In this document: piece after piece, positions 34,975 to 45,341 of the stretch
How positions within the stretch are numbered: the first letter of the stretch is position 1
Layout of the letters: each line of letters begins with the position of its first letter
From: an uncultured Rickettsiales bacterium
Lineage (GTDB): Bacteria; Pseudomonadota; Alphaproteobacteria; Micavibrionales; GCA-2720935
Length of the DNA stretch: 64,000 nt
Assembly (NCBI GenBank): GCA_950054255.1
Contig: CATLOR010000001.1
Span: forward strand, 965,589 to 1,029,588
Direction: 5' to 3'
The notes under the pieces: generated by a model
What the model was told of the DNA's origin: nothing
Databases searched by the model: none
The model's input: the letters and a program-made list of their open reading frames with translations, nothing else
Made by a program: the position numbers and the translations under genes

Positions 34975-35448
34975 TTAGCTATAAGCAACACTCATAATTT
35001 CAAGATAACGTTCGCCACCTGGTGAAGGAACAGTGACGCTATCACCCTCATCTTTACCGATGAGAGCCTTTGCAATAGGGGCTTTGTATGAAAGCAATCC
35101 ACTATCAATATCGGCTTCGTAATCACCAACGATTTGATAGGTTGTCTCGACTTCTGTGTCTTCATCAAGAACGCGCACAGTTGCACCAAAGCGCACAGTC
35201 GTACCTGTGATTTTTGAGGTGTCAACGACATCAGCGCGCCCAATAACAGCTTCTAATTCTTGGATGCGGCCTTCGATAAAGCTTTGCTTCTCACGCGCTG
35301 CGTGATATTCAGCGTTCTCAGATAAGTCACCATGAGCGCGTGCCTCGGCAATATCTTCGATAACGGCAGGGCGTTCAACAGATTTTAAATGCTTTAATTC
35401 TTCTTCTAATTTAGTCAAACCTGCACTCGTTAGGGGAAATCGTTCCAT
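34975..35448 (-). CDS. greA: Transcription elongation factor GreA
   Basis: A 157-residue factor that stimulates transcript cleavage in backtracked RNA polymerase. The coiled coil has the tip ARAHGDLSENAEYHAAREKQ with its two acidic residues; the C-terminal FKBP-like domain begins near 80 and ends at PSPGGERYLEI. I take ATG at 35448 (MERFPLTS) instead of an upstream GTG at 35463, because GAGAGAGG then lies five bases before the start. Confidence 0.95.
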   Translation of the reverse strand: MERFPLTSAGLTKLEEELKHLKSVERPAVIEDIAEARAHGDLSENAEYHAAREKQSFIEGRIQELEAVIGRADVVDTSKITGTTVRFGATVRVLDEDTEVETTYQIVGDYEADIDSGLLSYKAPIAKALIGKDEGDSVTVPSPGGERYLEIMSVAYS

Positions 35449-35558
35449 AACATCCTCTCTCACATATATTATATTTAATCTTTAGGGATAATTTTTAATT
35501 TCAAAGAATCTATCACGACCTTTTTTAGAAATCAAATGCTTAATAATATCAGTAAAAA

Positions 35559-38500
35559 TTATGCTGTTTCGGGGAGCATATAATCTTGAAGAGAGCAGAC
35601 ATCCAAGTTATCTCCGATATTGGCACAAATCGCTTTAACGGCGGCTTCACCACCAGCAATCGTTGTGTAATAAGGGATATTACTTGTCAGCGCTTTTCCA
35701 CGTAGGCTATAGCCATCAAGTACTTCTCTCGGCCCTTTTGTTGTGTTGATGATAAGATCAATTTCACCATTAATCATCGCATCAATCACATGAGGGTGTC
35801 CTTGCATGACTTTGTTAATCATGCGTGTGTCAACGCCGTTTGCATTTAAGAATCTAGCCGTTCCCATTGTCGCCACAATATCAAATCCATGTTGATAGAG
35901 CGCACGAGCAAGGCGTAATGCATGCGGCTTATCATCATCTTTGACAGAGATGAAAGCCGATCCACTTTTAGGAAGGGTCATCCCAACACCCAATTGAGAT
36001 TTAACAAAAGCGCGTTCAAAATCACGGTCAACACCCATGACTTCACCTGTTGAGCGCATTTCAGGACCTAAAATAATATCCGTACCAGGGAAGCGTCCAA
36101 AAGGTATAATCGTTTCTTTAACAGCGACACGGTCTTTTGGCATTCCCGTTAAGAGAGGTTTGAATTCAGCTAAAGGCTGTCCAGCCATAACTTTTGAAGC
36201 TATTTTTGCAACTTCAACATTGGTCGCTTTGGCAACAAAAGGGACCGTACGTGAGGCTCTTGGGTTGACTTCGATAATGTAAATTTGATTATCTTTAATC
36301 GCGAATTGAATATTCATCAATCCTTTAACTTTGAGCGCGATTGCCAGTTGCTTTGCTTGATGCTCAATAATTTCTAAGAGAACTTCATCTAAGGAATAAG
36401 GAGGAAGAGAGCAAGCACTGTCACCCGAATGAACGCCAGCTTCTTCGATATGTTCCATGATGGCTGCGATATAAATATCTTTGCCATCGCTAATCACATC
36501 GACGTCAACTTCGATCGCGTGAGAGAGATATTGATCGATCAAGAGAGGCGTATCGCCAGAGACTTGAACGGCTTCATCAATATAACGGTTAAGCGCAGCG
36601 TCACTATGAACGATTTCCATGGCGCGACCACCAAGCACGTAAGAGGGTCGCAAGACAACAGGATAACCAATTTTTTTAACGATTGCGATCGCATCTTCTT
36701 TTGTTTTAGCAATACCGTTTTTCGGTTGTGTGATAGAGAGATGCTCAACCAAGTCTTTAAAACGTTCACGATCTTCTGCCAAGTCAATGGCATCTGGATC
36801 TGTTCCTAAGATAGGAATATCTTGGTCTTTCAAAAATTGTGCAAGCTTTAGCGGTGTTTGTCCGCCAAGCTGAACAACAACGCCTTTTAATGTTCCTTTT
36901 GATTGCTCTTTTAAGATCAGTTCAAGCGTGTCTTCTTCGGTAAGAGGCTCGAAATAAAGCTTGTCGGCTGTATCATAATCGGTTGAAACAGTTTCAGGGT
37001 TACAATTCACCATGATGGTTTCATAGCCCATTTCTGAAAGAGCATAACACGCATGAACACAACAATAGTCAAATTCGATCCCTTGTCCAATACGGTTAGG
37101 GCCTCCGCCTAAGATAACCACTTTTTCTTTATCTGAGATATGTGATTCACATGCGGGTGTTTCGCTCATACCACTTAAGCCTTCATAGCTTGAGTACAGA
37201 TATTGCGTATTTGTTGGGAATTCTGCGGCGCAACTATCCACCTTTTTAAAGATTGGATGCACACTTAAGTCATGACGTGCTTGTCTGACTTTTGCTTCGG
37301 TTGTGTCAGTTAAACGCGCTAACTGCGCATCGCTAAAGCCTTGTGCCTTTAATAGACGGAACCCATGAGCTGTTGTTGGTAAACCTTTTTCTGTGACCGC
37401 TTTTTCTAGAGAAACCAGATTTTCAAATTGTTCTAAAAACCACGGGTCAAATTTTGTAAGACTATGAATTGTATCACGGTCCATGCCTTCGCGCATTGCT
37501 TGGGCGATCGAAAGTAAGCGATAAGGCTTTGGTTGAGAAAGCTCGGCGGCGAAAATATCAGGGTCTTTTGTACCATCAGCGCGTGTAGGAAGTTCGACTT
37601 CACTAAGCCCGTCTAGGCCAATCTCCATGGAACGAAGCGCTTTTTGGAGGCTTTCTGCAAAGTTGCGCCCGATTGCCATGATCTCTCCAACGGATTTCAT
37701 AGATGTGGAGAGTAAAGGCTTTGAGCCTTTGAATTTTTCAAAAGCAAAGCGCGGAATTTTTGTAACAACATAATCAATTGAAGGTTCGAATGATGCTGGT
37801 GTTGTCACTGTAATGTCATTTTTCAATTCATCAAGTGTATAACCAACCGCAAGTTTTGCTGCAATTTTAGCAATTGGGAAACCTGTTGCTTTTGAAGCAA
37901 GCGCAGAAGATCTTGAAACACGCGGGTTCATCTCAATGACAACCATACGTCCATCTTCAGGATTGATGGCAAATTGTACATTTGAACCACCCGTTTCAAC
38001 ACCAATACCGCGCAGCACCGCAAGGCTGGCATCACGCATAATTTGATATTCTTTATCAGTCAGTGTGAGAGCAGGGGCAACAGTAATAGAGTCTCCTGTA
38101 TGAATCCCCATGGGATCAATATTTTCAATCGAACAGATAATGATTGCGTTGTCGGCTTTGTCGCGAACAACTTCCATTTCATATTCTTTCCATCCTAAAA
38201 CAGATTCATCAATTAAAACTTCCGTTGTTGGGCTGGCCTCTAAGCCGCTTTTGACAATGCGTTCATAATCTTCTCTGTTATAAGCAATACCGCCACCAGA
38301 GCCGCCTAAAGTAAAAGAGGGACGGATAATCGCAGGGAGGCCAATATCTTTAAGGGCGTTAAGGGCATCTTGTAGAGTGTGAGCGATCGCACTTCTTGGG
38401 CTTTCAAGACCGAGGCTATCCATTACATCACGGAATTTTTCACGGTTTTCTGCGCGTTCAATGACATCTGCTTTCGCACCAATAAGCTCAACATTAATTT

Positions 38501-38828
38501 CGTCAAGATCACCATTCTCTGCAAGTTTTAAAGCGGTGTTTAAAGCAGTTTGTCCGCCCATAGTTGGTAAAAGAGCATCAACCTTTTCTTTGATCAAAAC
38601 TTTTTTGACCATTTCAGGTGTAATGGGTTCAACATAAGTAGCATCTGCAATGCCAGGATCCGTCATGATCGTTGCAGGGTTTGAGTTGATGAGAACAACG
38701 CGATAGCCTTCTTCCATCAAAGTCTTACAGGCTTGTGATCCTGAATAGTCAAATTCGCAGGCTTGTCCTATAACAATAGGCCCCGCACCAATGATGCAGA
38801 TTGTTTTTATGTCGGTTCTTTTTGGCAT
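35559..38828 (-). CDS. carB: Carbamoyl-phosphate synthase large subunit
   Basis: A 1089-residue enzyme that makes carbamoyl phosphate from bicarbonate, ATP and the ammonia delivered by CarA. Two duplicated ATP-grasp halves are visible ([18 protein letters not shown] and [17 protein letters not shown]), each preceded by a biotin-carboxylase-like N-domain ([34 protein letters not shown]). The C-terminal allosteric MGS domain starts near 950. carA is directly upstream with two bases between, forming the carAB operon. Confidence 0.97.
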   Translation of the reverse strand: MPKRTDIKTICIIGAGPIVIGQACEFDYSGSQACKTLMEEGYRVVLINSNPATIMTDPGIADATYVEPITPEMVKKVLIKEKVDALLPTMGGQTALNTALKLAENGDLDEINVELIGAKADVIERAENREKFRDVMDSLGLESPRSAIAHTLQDALNALKDIGLPAIIRPSFTLGGSGGGIAYNREDYERIVKSGLEASPTTEVLIDESVLGWKEYEMEVVRDKADNAIIICSIENIDPMGIHTGDSITVAPALTLTDKEYQIMRDASLAVLRGIGVETGGSNVQFAINPEDGRMVVIEMNPRVSRSSALASKATGFPIAKIAAKLAVGYTLDELKNDITVTTPASFEPSIDYVVTKIPRFAFEKFKGSKPLLSTSMKSVGEIMAIGRNFAESLQKALRSMEIGLDGLSEVELPTRADGTKDPDIFAAELSQPKPYRLLSIAQAMREGMDRDTIHSLTKFDPWFLEQFENLVSLEKAVTEKGLPTTAHGFRLLKAQGFSDAQLARLTDTTEAKVRQARHDLSVHPIFKKVDSCAAEFPTNTQYLYSSYEGLSGMSETPACESHISDKEKVVILGGGPNRIGQGIEFDYCCVHACYALSEMGYETIMVNCNPETVSTDYDTADKLYFEPLTEEDTLELILKEQSKGTLKGVVVQLGGQTPLKLAQFLKDQDIPILGTDPDAIDLAEDRERFKDLVEHLSITQPKNGIAKTKEDAIAIVKKIGYPVVLRPSYVLGGRAMEIVHSDAALNRYIDEAVQVSGDTPLLIDQYLSHAIEVDVDVISDGKDIYIAAIMEHIEEAGVHSGDSACSLPPYSLDEVLLEIIEHQAKQLAIALKVKGLMNIQFAIKDNQIYIIEVNPRASRTVPFVAKATNVEVAKIASKVMAGQPLAEFKPLLTGMPKDRVAVKETIIPFGRFPGTDIILGPEMRSTGEVMGVDRDFERAFVKSQLGVGMTLPKSGSAFISVKDDDKPHALRLARALYQHGFDIVATMGTARFLNANGVDTRMINKVMQGHPHVIDAMINGEIDLIINTTKGPREVLDGYSLRGKALTSNIPYYTTIAGGEAAVKAICANIGDNLDVCSLQDYMLPETA

Positions 38829-38830
38829 AT

Positions 38831-39991
38831 CTATATCGCTTTTTTTAGAGGTTCAATATGGCGGTGTTCACGTATGAGGGTTGTAAATGTTTCAAATAAA
38901 TATTTACTATCATGAGGTCCAGGGGAAGATTCAGGGTGATATTGTACAGAGAAAACAGGGAGCGTTTTATGTTTGATCCCTTCATTCGTTCCATCAAATA
39001 AGCTCACATGCGTTTCAATAACATCTGTTGGTAAAGTGTCACGCTCAACCATAAAGCCGTGATTTTGTGATGTGATCTCAACCATACCTGTTTCTAAATT
39101 TTTAACAGGGTGGTTTGCACCACGATGACCTAAATGCATCTTTGTCGTTGTACAACCAAGAGCCAGTGACAAGAGTTGATGTCCTAAACAAATGCCAAAG
39201 ATAGGGGTATTGGCGGCAATCAAGTCTTTAACTGTTTGAATAGCATAGCGTCCTGTTGCAGCAGGATCTCCTGGTCCGTTTGAAAGGAAAACGCCATCTG
39301 GGTTATATTTTAAAATATCTGATGCAGATGTTGTTGCCGGCACAACGGTGACTTTACAGCCTTGTTGCTCGAGGCATCTTAAAATATTGTGTTTTGCTCC
39401 AAAATCTATGGCGACGACATGAAACTCACCATGATCATTCCATGTGTAGGGTGCGTTACAAGTTACATCTTTTGCTAAATCCAGCCCATTTAACCCAGCC
39501 CAATCACGTGCGATTTCATGAGCTTGTTCGTTATTAATCTCTGTGCCAGTCGCTGAATGGGTGATGGTCGCTTTCATTGCACCTTTTTCTCTTAACAGGG
39601 CTGTCAGTGCACGTGTGTCTATACCCCAGATGCCAATTAATCCTTGATCGGTTAACCAGTCTTCAAAAGGTTGTTCATTGCGCCAGTTGGAGGGTGCTGT
39701 AATGGGCTCTTTTAAAACAAGGCCTCTAGCGCGAATTGTATCTGTTTCCCAGTCGGCAGCATTAGTGCCAACATTTCCGATATGGGGGAAAGTGAATGTG
39801 ATGATTTGTCCTGCGTATGACGGGTCACTCAGAATCTCTTGATAGCCAGTCATTGATGTATTAAAACAGAGCTCTCCAAAGACTTGGCCGGTAGCACCGA
39901 TACCAAAACCCGAGAAGACGGTGCCGTCTTCCAAAACAAGGGATGCATTGAGGGAAAGATCAGAATAAATATTGTTTATTAAGTATGTCAT
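38831..39991 (-). CDS. carA: Carbamoyl-phosphate synthase small subunit
   Basis: A 386-residue glutaminase subunit. The class I amidotransferase triad is Cys268 (GICLGHQ), His352 and Glu354 (YHPESSPGP). The N-terminal domain starts at [16 protein letters not shown]. The annotated ATG gives a leader of about 14 residues before the conserved core, longer than many homologues. A promoter lies so close to the ATG that the mRNA may have almost no leader, and no ribosome site is visible. Confidence 0.95.
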   Translation of the reverse strand: MTYLINNIYSDLSLNASLVLEDGTVFSGFGIGATGQVFGELCFNTSMTGYQEILSDPSYAGQIITFTFPHIGNVGTNAADWETDTIRARGLVLKEPITAPSNWRNEQPFEDWLTDQGLIGIWGIDTRALTALLREKGAMKATITHSATGTEINNEQAHEIARDWAGLNGLDLAKDVTCNAPYTWNDHGEFHVVAIDFGAKHNILRCLEQQGCKVTVVPATTSASDILKYNPDGVFLSNGPGDPAATGRYAIQTVKDLIAANTPIFGICLGHQLLSLALGCTTTKMHLGHRGANHPVKNLETGMVEITSQNHGFMVERDTLPTDVIETHVSLFDGTNEGIKHKTLPVFSVQYHPESSPGPHDSKYLFETFTTLIREHRHIEPLKKAI

Positions 39992-40002
39992 TCTGAAATT
40001 GT

Positions 40003-40031
40003 GTTATAGCCAAAACTATGCTAAAAAGCAA
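40003..40031 (-). promoter_or_regulatory. Promoter of carAB
   Basis: On the minus strand TTGCTT (40031-40026) and TATAAC (40008-40003) are 17 bases apart. The start point is expected near 39996, only about five bases before the carA ATG. Confidence 0.55.
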
Positions 40032-40081
40032 AGAAAAAGTTGAATAAAAAACAACAAAAAAATAAAAGGTATTAAAAACAA

Positions 40082-40546
40082 ATGAGTAGCGCACTAAGAA
40101 TAAGATTAAGCGAAGAATTAAAACAATCTCTACAAGCGAGAACAGAAATAAAAACGGCGACAGTTCGCCTGATTCTTGCTGCTTTAAAAGACCGTGATAT
40201 TTCTGCGCGCTCAAAAGGAAATAATGAAGGTATTTCCGATGATGATATTCTTTCATTGCTTCAAACAATGATTAAGCAGCGTAATGAGAGTGTTAAAATG
40301 TACCAAGAAGGTGGTCGTCCAGAGTTGGCAGCGCGCGAACAAGCAGAAATTGGTGTGATTGAAGATTTTCTTCCAAAGCAATTAAGCGAAGCAGAAATTG
40401 AAAAAGTTGTACGCGAAACAATTGAAAAGAGTGAAGCAACAACAGTTAAGGATATGGGGCGTGTAATGGCGCTTCTTAAAGCGGAATATGCAGGGCAAAT
40501 GGATTTTAGTAAAGCTAGCCTCTGTGTTAAAAAAGAGCTTTTATAA
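40082..40546 (+). CDS. yqeY: GatB/YqeY-domain protein
   Basis: A 154-residue helical protein whose domain matches the tail of GatB. RTEIKTATVRLILAALKDRDI, the central DDILSLLQTMIKQRNESVKMY and VIEDFLPKQLSEAEIEKVV are diagnostic. It may bind tRNA; precise function is unknown. The order yqeY-dnaG-rpoD is the usual alphaproteobacterial form of the macromolecular synthesis operon. Confidence 0.9.
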   Translation: MSSALRIRLSEELKQSLQARTEIKTATVRLILAALKDRDISARSKGNNEGISDDDILSLLQTMIKQRNESVKMYQEGGRPELAAREQAEIGVIEDFLPKQLSEAEIEKVVRETIEKSEATTVKDMGRVMALLKAEYAGQMDFSKASLCVKKELL

Positions 40547-40584
40547 ATAAAAAACGACATTGATGAGAGAATAGTTCGATCTAA

Positions 40585-42435
40585 ATGAGCATTACTGCGC
40601 AATTTATGGACGAAATTCGGGCACGTCTTAATGTGTCTGAAATTATCGGCAAAAATATTAAAGTCACGCGCGCTGGGCGTGAGTTTAAAGCCTGCTGTCC
40701 CTTTCATAATGAGAAAACACCGTCTTTTACAATTAATGATCAAAAAGGATTTTATCATTGTTTTGGCTGTGGTGCTCATGGGGATGTCATTGGCTTTGTT
40801 ATGCAGTATAACAATTTCTCATTTATGGAGGCTGTTGAACAATTAGCTGCTCAAGCTGGGCTAGAAGTGCCCCAGGCAACGCCTCAAGAACGAGAAAAAT
40901 CAGAACGTCAAAAGACCTATTATGAAATTTTAGATATTTGTTCAAAATGGTTTGAAGAACAGCTATTTGCACCAGAAAATAATTTTGTTTTAGAGTATCT
41001 TAAAAAGCGTGGACTCAGTGATGAGATTATTCGTTCTTTCCGTTTGGGGTTTGCACCAGAAGATCGCGATCTGTTTGTAAAAGCAATGCAGAATAAAAAA
41101 ATACCGATGGGTGTTTTGAGTGAATTGGGTATGACGCGTCCTTATAAAAATAAAGACGGTGCTTATTCTTTTTTTAGAGGACGAGTTATGTTCCCTGTCG
41201 CAGATCGTCGTGGACGCGTTGTTGCTTTTGGAGGGCGTATTTTACCTCAATATGATAAGCCAGATGGAAATTTTACACCGCCTAAATATCTAAACTCGTC
41301 AGATCATCCTTTATTTCAAAAAGGGCAGTTACTTTATAATTATACAAAAGCACGTCAAGCAGGCGCGAATGAGAAACCGATTATTGTCACAGAAGGTTAT
41401 ATGGATGTGATCGCTCTCGCTCAAGCAGGGATTGAAGGCGCTGTAGCTCCACTTGGGACAGCGATGACAGAAGAGCAAATTGAACTGAGCTGGAAAATAT
41501 CTCCCTTTGATGAAAAGCGTCCTTATTTATGTTTTGACGGTGATAATGCAGGTAAAAAAGCAGCCTATCGTGCTTTAGAGCGTATTTTGCCTAATCTCTC
41601 ATCTGATAAGTCTGTGCGCTTTATCTTTATGCCAGAAGGTGAAGATCCAGATAGTCTTGTAAAAGCAAAAGGCTCTAAAGGATTTTATGAGGTCATGGAA
41701 AAAGCAATGCCTCTTCACGAGGCGCTTTGGCAAAAAGAAACAGAAGGGCGTATGATCACAACGCCTGAGGATAAGGCTGGGTTGAAAGCGCGTCTTGATG
41801 CGTTAATTGCAACAATCCAAGATAAGACAGTTCAAGGTTTTTATTTCAAAGAAATGAATAATTTGATTTATAAAAACTATAGCTGGTCTGGTGGACGTAA
41901 AGAGCCTTATAGTAAACAAATCTCTAAAAAAATCACAGTTACTAAAAAGGTAGAAACACCTTTATCTGAAAAACAACGTGTTCGCGCACAAATTTTATTG
42001 GGCTGTACTTTGAACCATCCTGAACTATTTTATGAAGAAGAAGAGGTCTTATCACGTCTTTTAATTGATAAAGAAGACGTATTCCATCTTCGAAATGATC
42101 TTTTGTTGATCTTAGCAGATTTAGCAGAAGACGATGGTGTTGCACGAGAGATTTTGTTTGAGCGCTTGTTTGAAAAAGGGCATGAGGTCTGTGTGAAGCA
42201 ACTCTTATCCTTATCTTTGTATAATATTGCGCCTTTTGTGAAAGAAGACTGTGATGTTAATCAAGTGCGCGAAGGTTGGAAAGATGTATTGGATCGAATG
42301 CAGAAAGATCAAGAATTAGAAGACAGAAAACAAGCGGCATTAGCAGCGGCTAGAGGTGGGTTTGAAGAGAAAGAATTGGTGCGATTACATTCGATTGGGC
42401 AGCTTGTATTAGAGCAAAATCGGATAGAGGATTGA
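40585..42435 (+). CDS. dnaG: DNA primase
   Basis: A 616-residue primase that makes RNA primers for replication. The CHC2 zinc finger has Cys38, His41, Cys59 and Cys62 (CCPFHNEKTPSF, FYHCFGCG). The TOPRIM catalytic domain spans about 260-345 (IIVTEGYMDVIAL with catalytic Glu, CFDGDNAGKKAA with DGD). The C-terminal helicase-binding region is about 430-616. GAGAG precedes the ATG; rpoD follows after 106 bases. Confidence 0.96.
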   Translation: MSITAQFMDEIRARLNVSEIIGKNIKVTRAGREFKACCPFHNEKTPSFTINDQKGFYHCFGCGAHGDVIGFVMQYNNFSFMEAVEQLAAQAGLEVPQATPQEREKSERQKTYYEILDICSKWFEEQLFAPENNFVLEYLKKRGLSDEIIRSFRLGFAPEDRDLFVKAMQNKKIPMGVLSELGMTRPYKNKDGAYSFFRGRVMFPVADRRGRVVAFGGRILPQYDKPDGNFTPPKYLNSSDHPLFQKGQLLYNYTKARQAGANEKPIIVTEGYMDVIALAQAGIEGAVAPLGTAMTEEQIELSWKISPFDEKRPYLCFDGDNAGKKAAYRALERILPNLSSDKSVRFIFMPEGEDPDSLVKAKGSKGFYEVMEKAMPLHEALWQKETEGRMITTPEDKAGLKARLDALIATIQDKTVQGFYFKEMNNLIYKNYSWSGGRKEPYSKQISKKITVTKKVETPLSEKQRVRAQILLGCTLNHPELFYEEEEVLSRLLIDKEDVFHLRNDLLLILADLAEDDGVAREILFERLFEKGHEVCVKQLLSLSLYNIAPFVKEDCDVNQVREGWKDVLDRMQKDQELEDRKQAALAAARGGFEEKELVRLHSIGQLVLEQNRIED

Positions 42436-42541
42436 TTCTTATTACAATACCTGCTAAATAGCATGACTAGTTTAAATTTTTAAACGATTCGCTAGCAAGA
42501 ATAAGAAGCGTTTATAGGGCTAAGATTAAGGGATTTTTTGA

Positions 42542-44644
42542 ATGGTTACAGAAACAAATTCAAACGTTATTGATTCAGATAGTTCAGAAGAAGATTCTGC
42601 GCGTGGTCGTGATCAAGCAGTTCAAATGGTAAAAGAGCTTGTTGCTAAAGGCAAGAAGCGTGGCTTTGTCACATATGACGAGATTAACGAAGCTTTACCT
42701 GATACAGATTTCACATCAGAGCAAATTGATGAAACGATGGCGAATCTCAGTGATATGGGGATTTCTATTGTTGATGGTGATGATAGTGATGAAATCCAAT
42801 CCACAGATGATGATGGTGAAAAAGAAGACGCTGTTGTTAAGAAAAAAGTATCTGCGGATGATATTGATGATGAAGACGCGGATGATGATGTTGATGAAGA
42901 CGCCGAAGTTTTAACGGGCGGTAACATTTCTGAAGCACAAAGTGGTCGTACGGATGACCCTGTTCGTATGTATCTCCGTGAAATGGGTTCTGTTGAGCTT
43001 TTATCTCGTGAAGGTGAAATTGCGATTGCTAAACGTATCGAAGCGGGTCGTGAGATGATGATCGGTGGAATCTGTGAAAGTCCGATGTCTATGCAAGCTT
43101 TGATTGCTTGGTATGATGCGCTTAAAAATGAAGAAATTTTCCTGCGCGATATTATTGATCTAGAGGCAACATATAATGATGCCAACGTTACAGAAGATGA
43201 TGAGGATTTTGATCCTGATGATACGTCTGTTTTAGGGAAAGCTGCTGAAGCTCCTGAGGAAAAAGAAGAGAAAGAAGAAAAGCCTAAAAAAGCCTCATCC
43301 GAAGACGATGAAGAAGAGGGTGACGGTGAAAACGAAGAAGGCGATGAGGACGAAGACGAAGATGATGAATATGAAACAGTCTCTATTTCTAAAATGGAAG
43401 AAGAGCTGTTACCAACAGTCTTAGGCGCGTTCGAAAAAATTAAGAAGAACTTCAAAAAACTTTCAACAGTTCAAGAAAAACGGATGACAGCGCTTCAAGC
43501 GGGTGAAGATCCTGACGCAAAAGATACGAAGAAATATCAAGAATTACGCCAAGAAATGATTGATATGATGGGCGAAGTTCGTTTGAACAATGACCGTATT
43601 GATCAGCTGATTGATACGCTTTACGGCTTAAACCGTCGTATGGTTGGTCAAGAAAGCCAATTGATGAAATTTGCAACAGATTGCGGTGTCGACCGTGTTC
43701 AATTCCTTGAAGAATATAAAGGAAATGAACTTAATCCAAATTGGATTGATGATTTGAAGCAGAAAAAAGGGAAGGGCTGGGACAAGTTTGTTGACCGTCA
43801 TGCTCCTGATTTAGATTATTTCTGGGATGTTGTCACAGATATCTCAAATGAAGCTGGTCAATCTATCCGTGAATTCCGTCGTATTGTTTCAACCGTACAA
43901 AAAGGGGAGCGTGAAGCGCGCCGCGCAAAAGAAGAGATGGTTGAAGCGAACTTGCGTCTTGTGATTTCTATTGCGAAAAAATATACAAACCGTGGCCTAC
44001 AATTCTTGGATCTAATCCAAGAGGGGAATATTGGTTTGATGAAAGCCGTTGATAAATTTGAATATCGCCGTGGCTATAAATTCTCGACTTATGCAACATG
44101 GTGGATTCGTCAGGCGATTACACGTTCAATTGCCGACCAAGCAAGAACGATCCGTATTCCTGTACATATGATTGAAACAATCAATAAAATTGTTCGCACA
44201 TCACGTCAGATGCTTCATGAAATTGGTCGTGAGCCAACACCTGAAGAATTATCAGAACGTCTAGGAATGCCTCTTGATAAAGTACGCAAAGTGATGAAGA
44301 TCGCGAAAGAACCTGTGTCGTTGGAAACACCCGTTGGTGATGAAGAAGATTCAAATTTGGGTGATTTCATTGAGGATAAGAATGCGATTATTCCAATTGA
44401 TGCGGCGATCCATGGGAATTTACGTGATACAACAACACGTGTTCTTGCGTCGCTTACTCCTCGTGAAGAACGTGTTCTTCGTATGCGTTTTGGTATCGGT
44501 ATGAATTCAGACCATACATTGGAAGAGGTTGGGCAACAATTCAACGTGACACGTGAACGTATTCGTCAGATTGAAGCAAAGGCTCTTCGTAAATTGAAGC
44601 ACCCAAGCCGTTCGAGAATGCTTAGAAGCTTCCTTGATACGTGA
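42542..44644 (+). CDS. rpoD: RNA polymerase primary sigma factor
   Basis: A 700-residue sigma-70. Region 1.1 covers about 20-80. Very acidic segments at about 85-120 and 215-285 are followed by the non-conserved region. Region 2 holds the [12 protein letters not shown] and [13 protein letters not shown] motifs, region 3 follows, and region 4.2 has [28 protein letters not shown]. Length and the acidic insert are typical of alphaproteobacterial RpoD. AAGGGA precedes the ATG. Confidence 0.96.
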   Translation: MVTETNSNVIDSDSSEEDSARGRDQAVQMVKELVAKGKKRGFVTYDEINEALPDTDFTSEQIDETMANLSDMGISIVDGDDSDEIQSTDDDGEKEDAVVKKKVSADDIDDEDADDDVDEDAEVLTGGNISEAQSGRTDDPVRMYLREMGSVELLSREGEIAIAKRIEAGREMMIGGICESPMSMQALIAWYDALKNEEIFLRDIIDLEATYNDANVTEDDEDFDPDDTSVLGKAAEAPEEKEEKEEKPKKASSEDDEEEGDGENEEGDEDEDEDDEYETVSISKMEEELLPTVLGAFEKIKKNFKKLSTVQEKRMTALQAGEDPDAKDTKKYQELRQEMIDMMGEVRLNNDRIDQLIDTLYGLNRRMVGQESQLMKFATDCGVDRVQFLEEYKGNELNPNWIDDLKQKKGKGWDKFVDRHAPDLDYFWDVVTDISNEAGQSIREFRRIVSTVQKGEREARRAKEEMVEANLRLVISIAKKYTNRGLQFLDLIQEGNIGLMKAVDKFEYRRGYKFSTYATWWIRQAITRSIADQARTIRIPVHMIETINKIVRTSRQMLHEIGREPTPEELSERLGMPLDKVRKVMKIAKEPVSLETPVGDEEDSNLGDFIEDKNAIIPIDAAIHGNLRDTTTRVLASLTPREERVLRMRFGIGMNSDHTLEEVGQQFNVTRERIRQIEAKALRKLKHPSRSRMLRSFLDT

Positions 44645-44660
44645 TCAGAGCCTATTGTTT

Positions 44661-45029
44661 TTAAAATAAACGAGGTTTATTTTCCGCAGGTTGGTTTTTT
44701 CTACGATCATAACTGTCTGCTTCCGTTAAGATGCTTTCTTTTACGAAGGTATGATGCGGTGCTACAAGATCTGTTAGGTTATCTATGATACGTTGACGAT
44801 GATTTTGGCGTGCTTCTAAAGGAAGGCCAGGGGAGAATAGCGCATTTTTGAGGTCAATAGGGGCTTTGACACGTGATATTAAAATTAAATCATGTAATTC
44901 ATGAGCATGCTTCTCGCATCTTTTTTTGTAAAGATCATAGGCTTGTTGATTATCAAATCCAAGCGCTGCAATATAAGCAGATACTTTTGGATTAGCGGCA
45001 ATAAAGTGATTAAACATAAATTTATTCAT
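44661..45029 (-). CDS. Small hypothetical protein
   Basis: A 122-residue protein I do not recognise. It is helical, rich in His, Asn and Arg (RCEKHAHELHDLILISRV; LEARQNHRQRIIDNL), with no signal peptide, membrane helix or known motif. It is convergent with rpoD, 16 bases apart, and its final codons form an AT-rich inverted repeat that may act as the rpoD terminator. Codon usage resembles its neighbours, so I think it is real. Confidence 0.65.
   Translation of the reverse strand: MNKFMFNHFIAANPKVSAYIAALGFDNQQAYDLYKKRCEKHAHELHDLILISRVKAPIDLKNALFSPGLPLEARQNHRQRIIDNLTDLVAPHHTFVKESILTEADSYDRRKNQPAENKPRLF
44663..44683 (+). terminator. AT-rich terminator-like stem after rpoD
   Basis: AAAATAAAC (44663-44671) and GTTTATTTT (44675-44683) are a perfect 9-bp inverted repeat around GAG. 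The stem is nearly all A-T. It lies inside the last codons of the convergent small gene. Weak but well placed. Confidence 0.4.
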
Positions 45030-45077
45030 GAGAATTTTTATAGCAAAACCATAAAGTTATGTCAATGATATAGGGGC

Positions 45078-45106
45078 TTGATTATAGGGAATAAATAGGG
45101 CATGAT
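45078..45106 (+). promoter_or_regulatory. Candidate promoter of the CAT-anticodon tRNA
   Basis: TTGATT (45078-45083) and CATGAT (45101-45106) are 17 bases apart, about 30 bases before the tRNA. Confidence 0.45.
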
Positions 45107-45135
45107 CCTGTTTCTGACCAAATCGTCTATTTCGT

Positions 45136-45212
45136 GGGCCTGTAGTTCAGTTGGTTAGAACGCACCGCTCATAACGGTGTTGTCGGGGGTTCGAGTCCCT
45201 CCGGGCCCACCA
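45136..45212 (+). tRNA. tRNA with CAT anticodon (probably tRNA-Ile2, else elongator tRNA-Met)
   Basis: A 77-base cloverleaf with encoded CCA. The acceptor is GGGCCTG/CGGGCCC with A73. The anticodon stem CACCG/CGGTG holds loop CTCATAA. The GGGCC acceptor resembles isoleucine tRNAs, suggesting the lysidine-modified tRNA-Ile2, but CAT is also read by tRNA-Met and modification cannot be seen. The initiator type is excluded because G1-C72 pairs. The D stem is GTTC/GAAC, so the usual 11-24 pair is U-A. Confidence 0.9.
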
Positions 45213-45272
45213 CTTATCTAAAAAACAATCAAAATAGTTTACTAATTGTGTCAAAAATAAGGCGTATTTCTA

Positions 45273-45300
45273 TTGACTTTCTCGTTGTTTTATGTAAATA
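45273..45300 (+). promoter_or_regulatory. Candidate promoter of the transglycosylase-like gene
   Basis: TTGACT (45273-45278) and TAAATA (45295-45300) are 16 bases apart. The leader to the ATG at 45342 would be about 35 bases. Confidence 0.5.
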
Positions 45301-45341
45301 TAAGTCAGTTTTAGAATAGAAAGCAATTTAAGGGCATTGAG

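Noticed and set aside
36429..36809. Plus-strand ORF of 126 codons inside carB
   Set aside because: It lies wholly within carB in antisense, without initiation signals.
40261..40779. Minus-strand ORF of 172 codons opposite yqeY and dnaG
   Set aside because: It overlaps two well-supported plus-strand genes, has no ribosome site and no protein-like pattern.
42622..43455. Long serine-rich minus-strand ORF opposite rpoD
   Set aside because: It is the reverse complement of the acidic Glu/Asp segments of the sigma factor and has no initiation signals.
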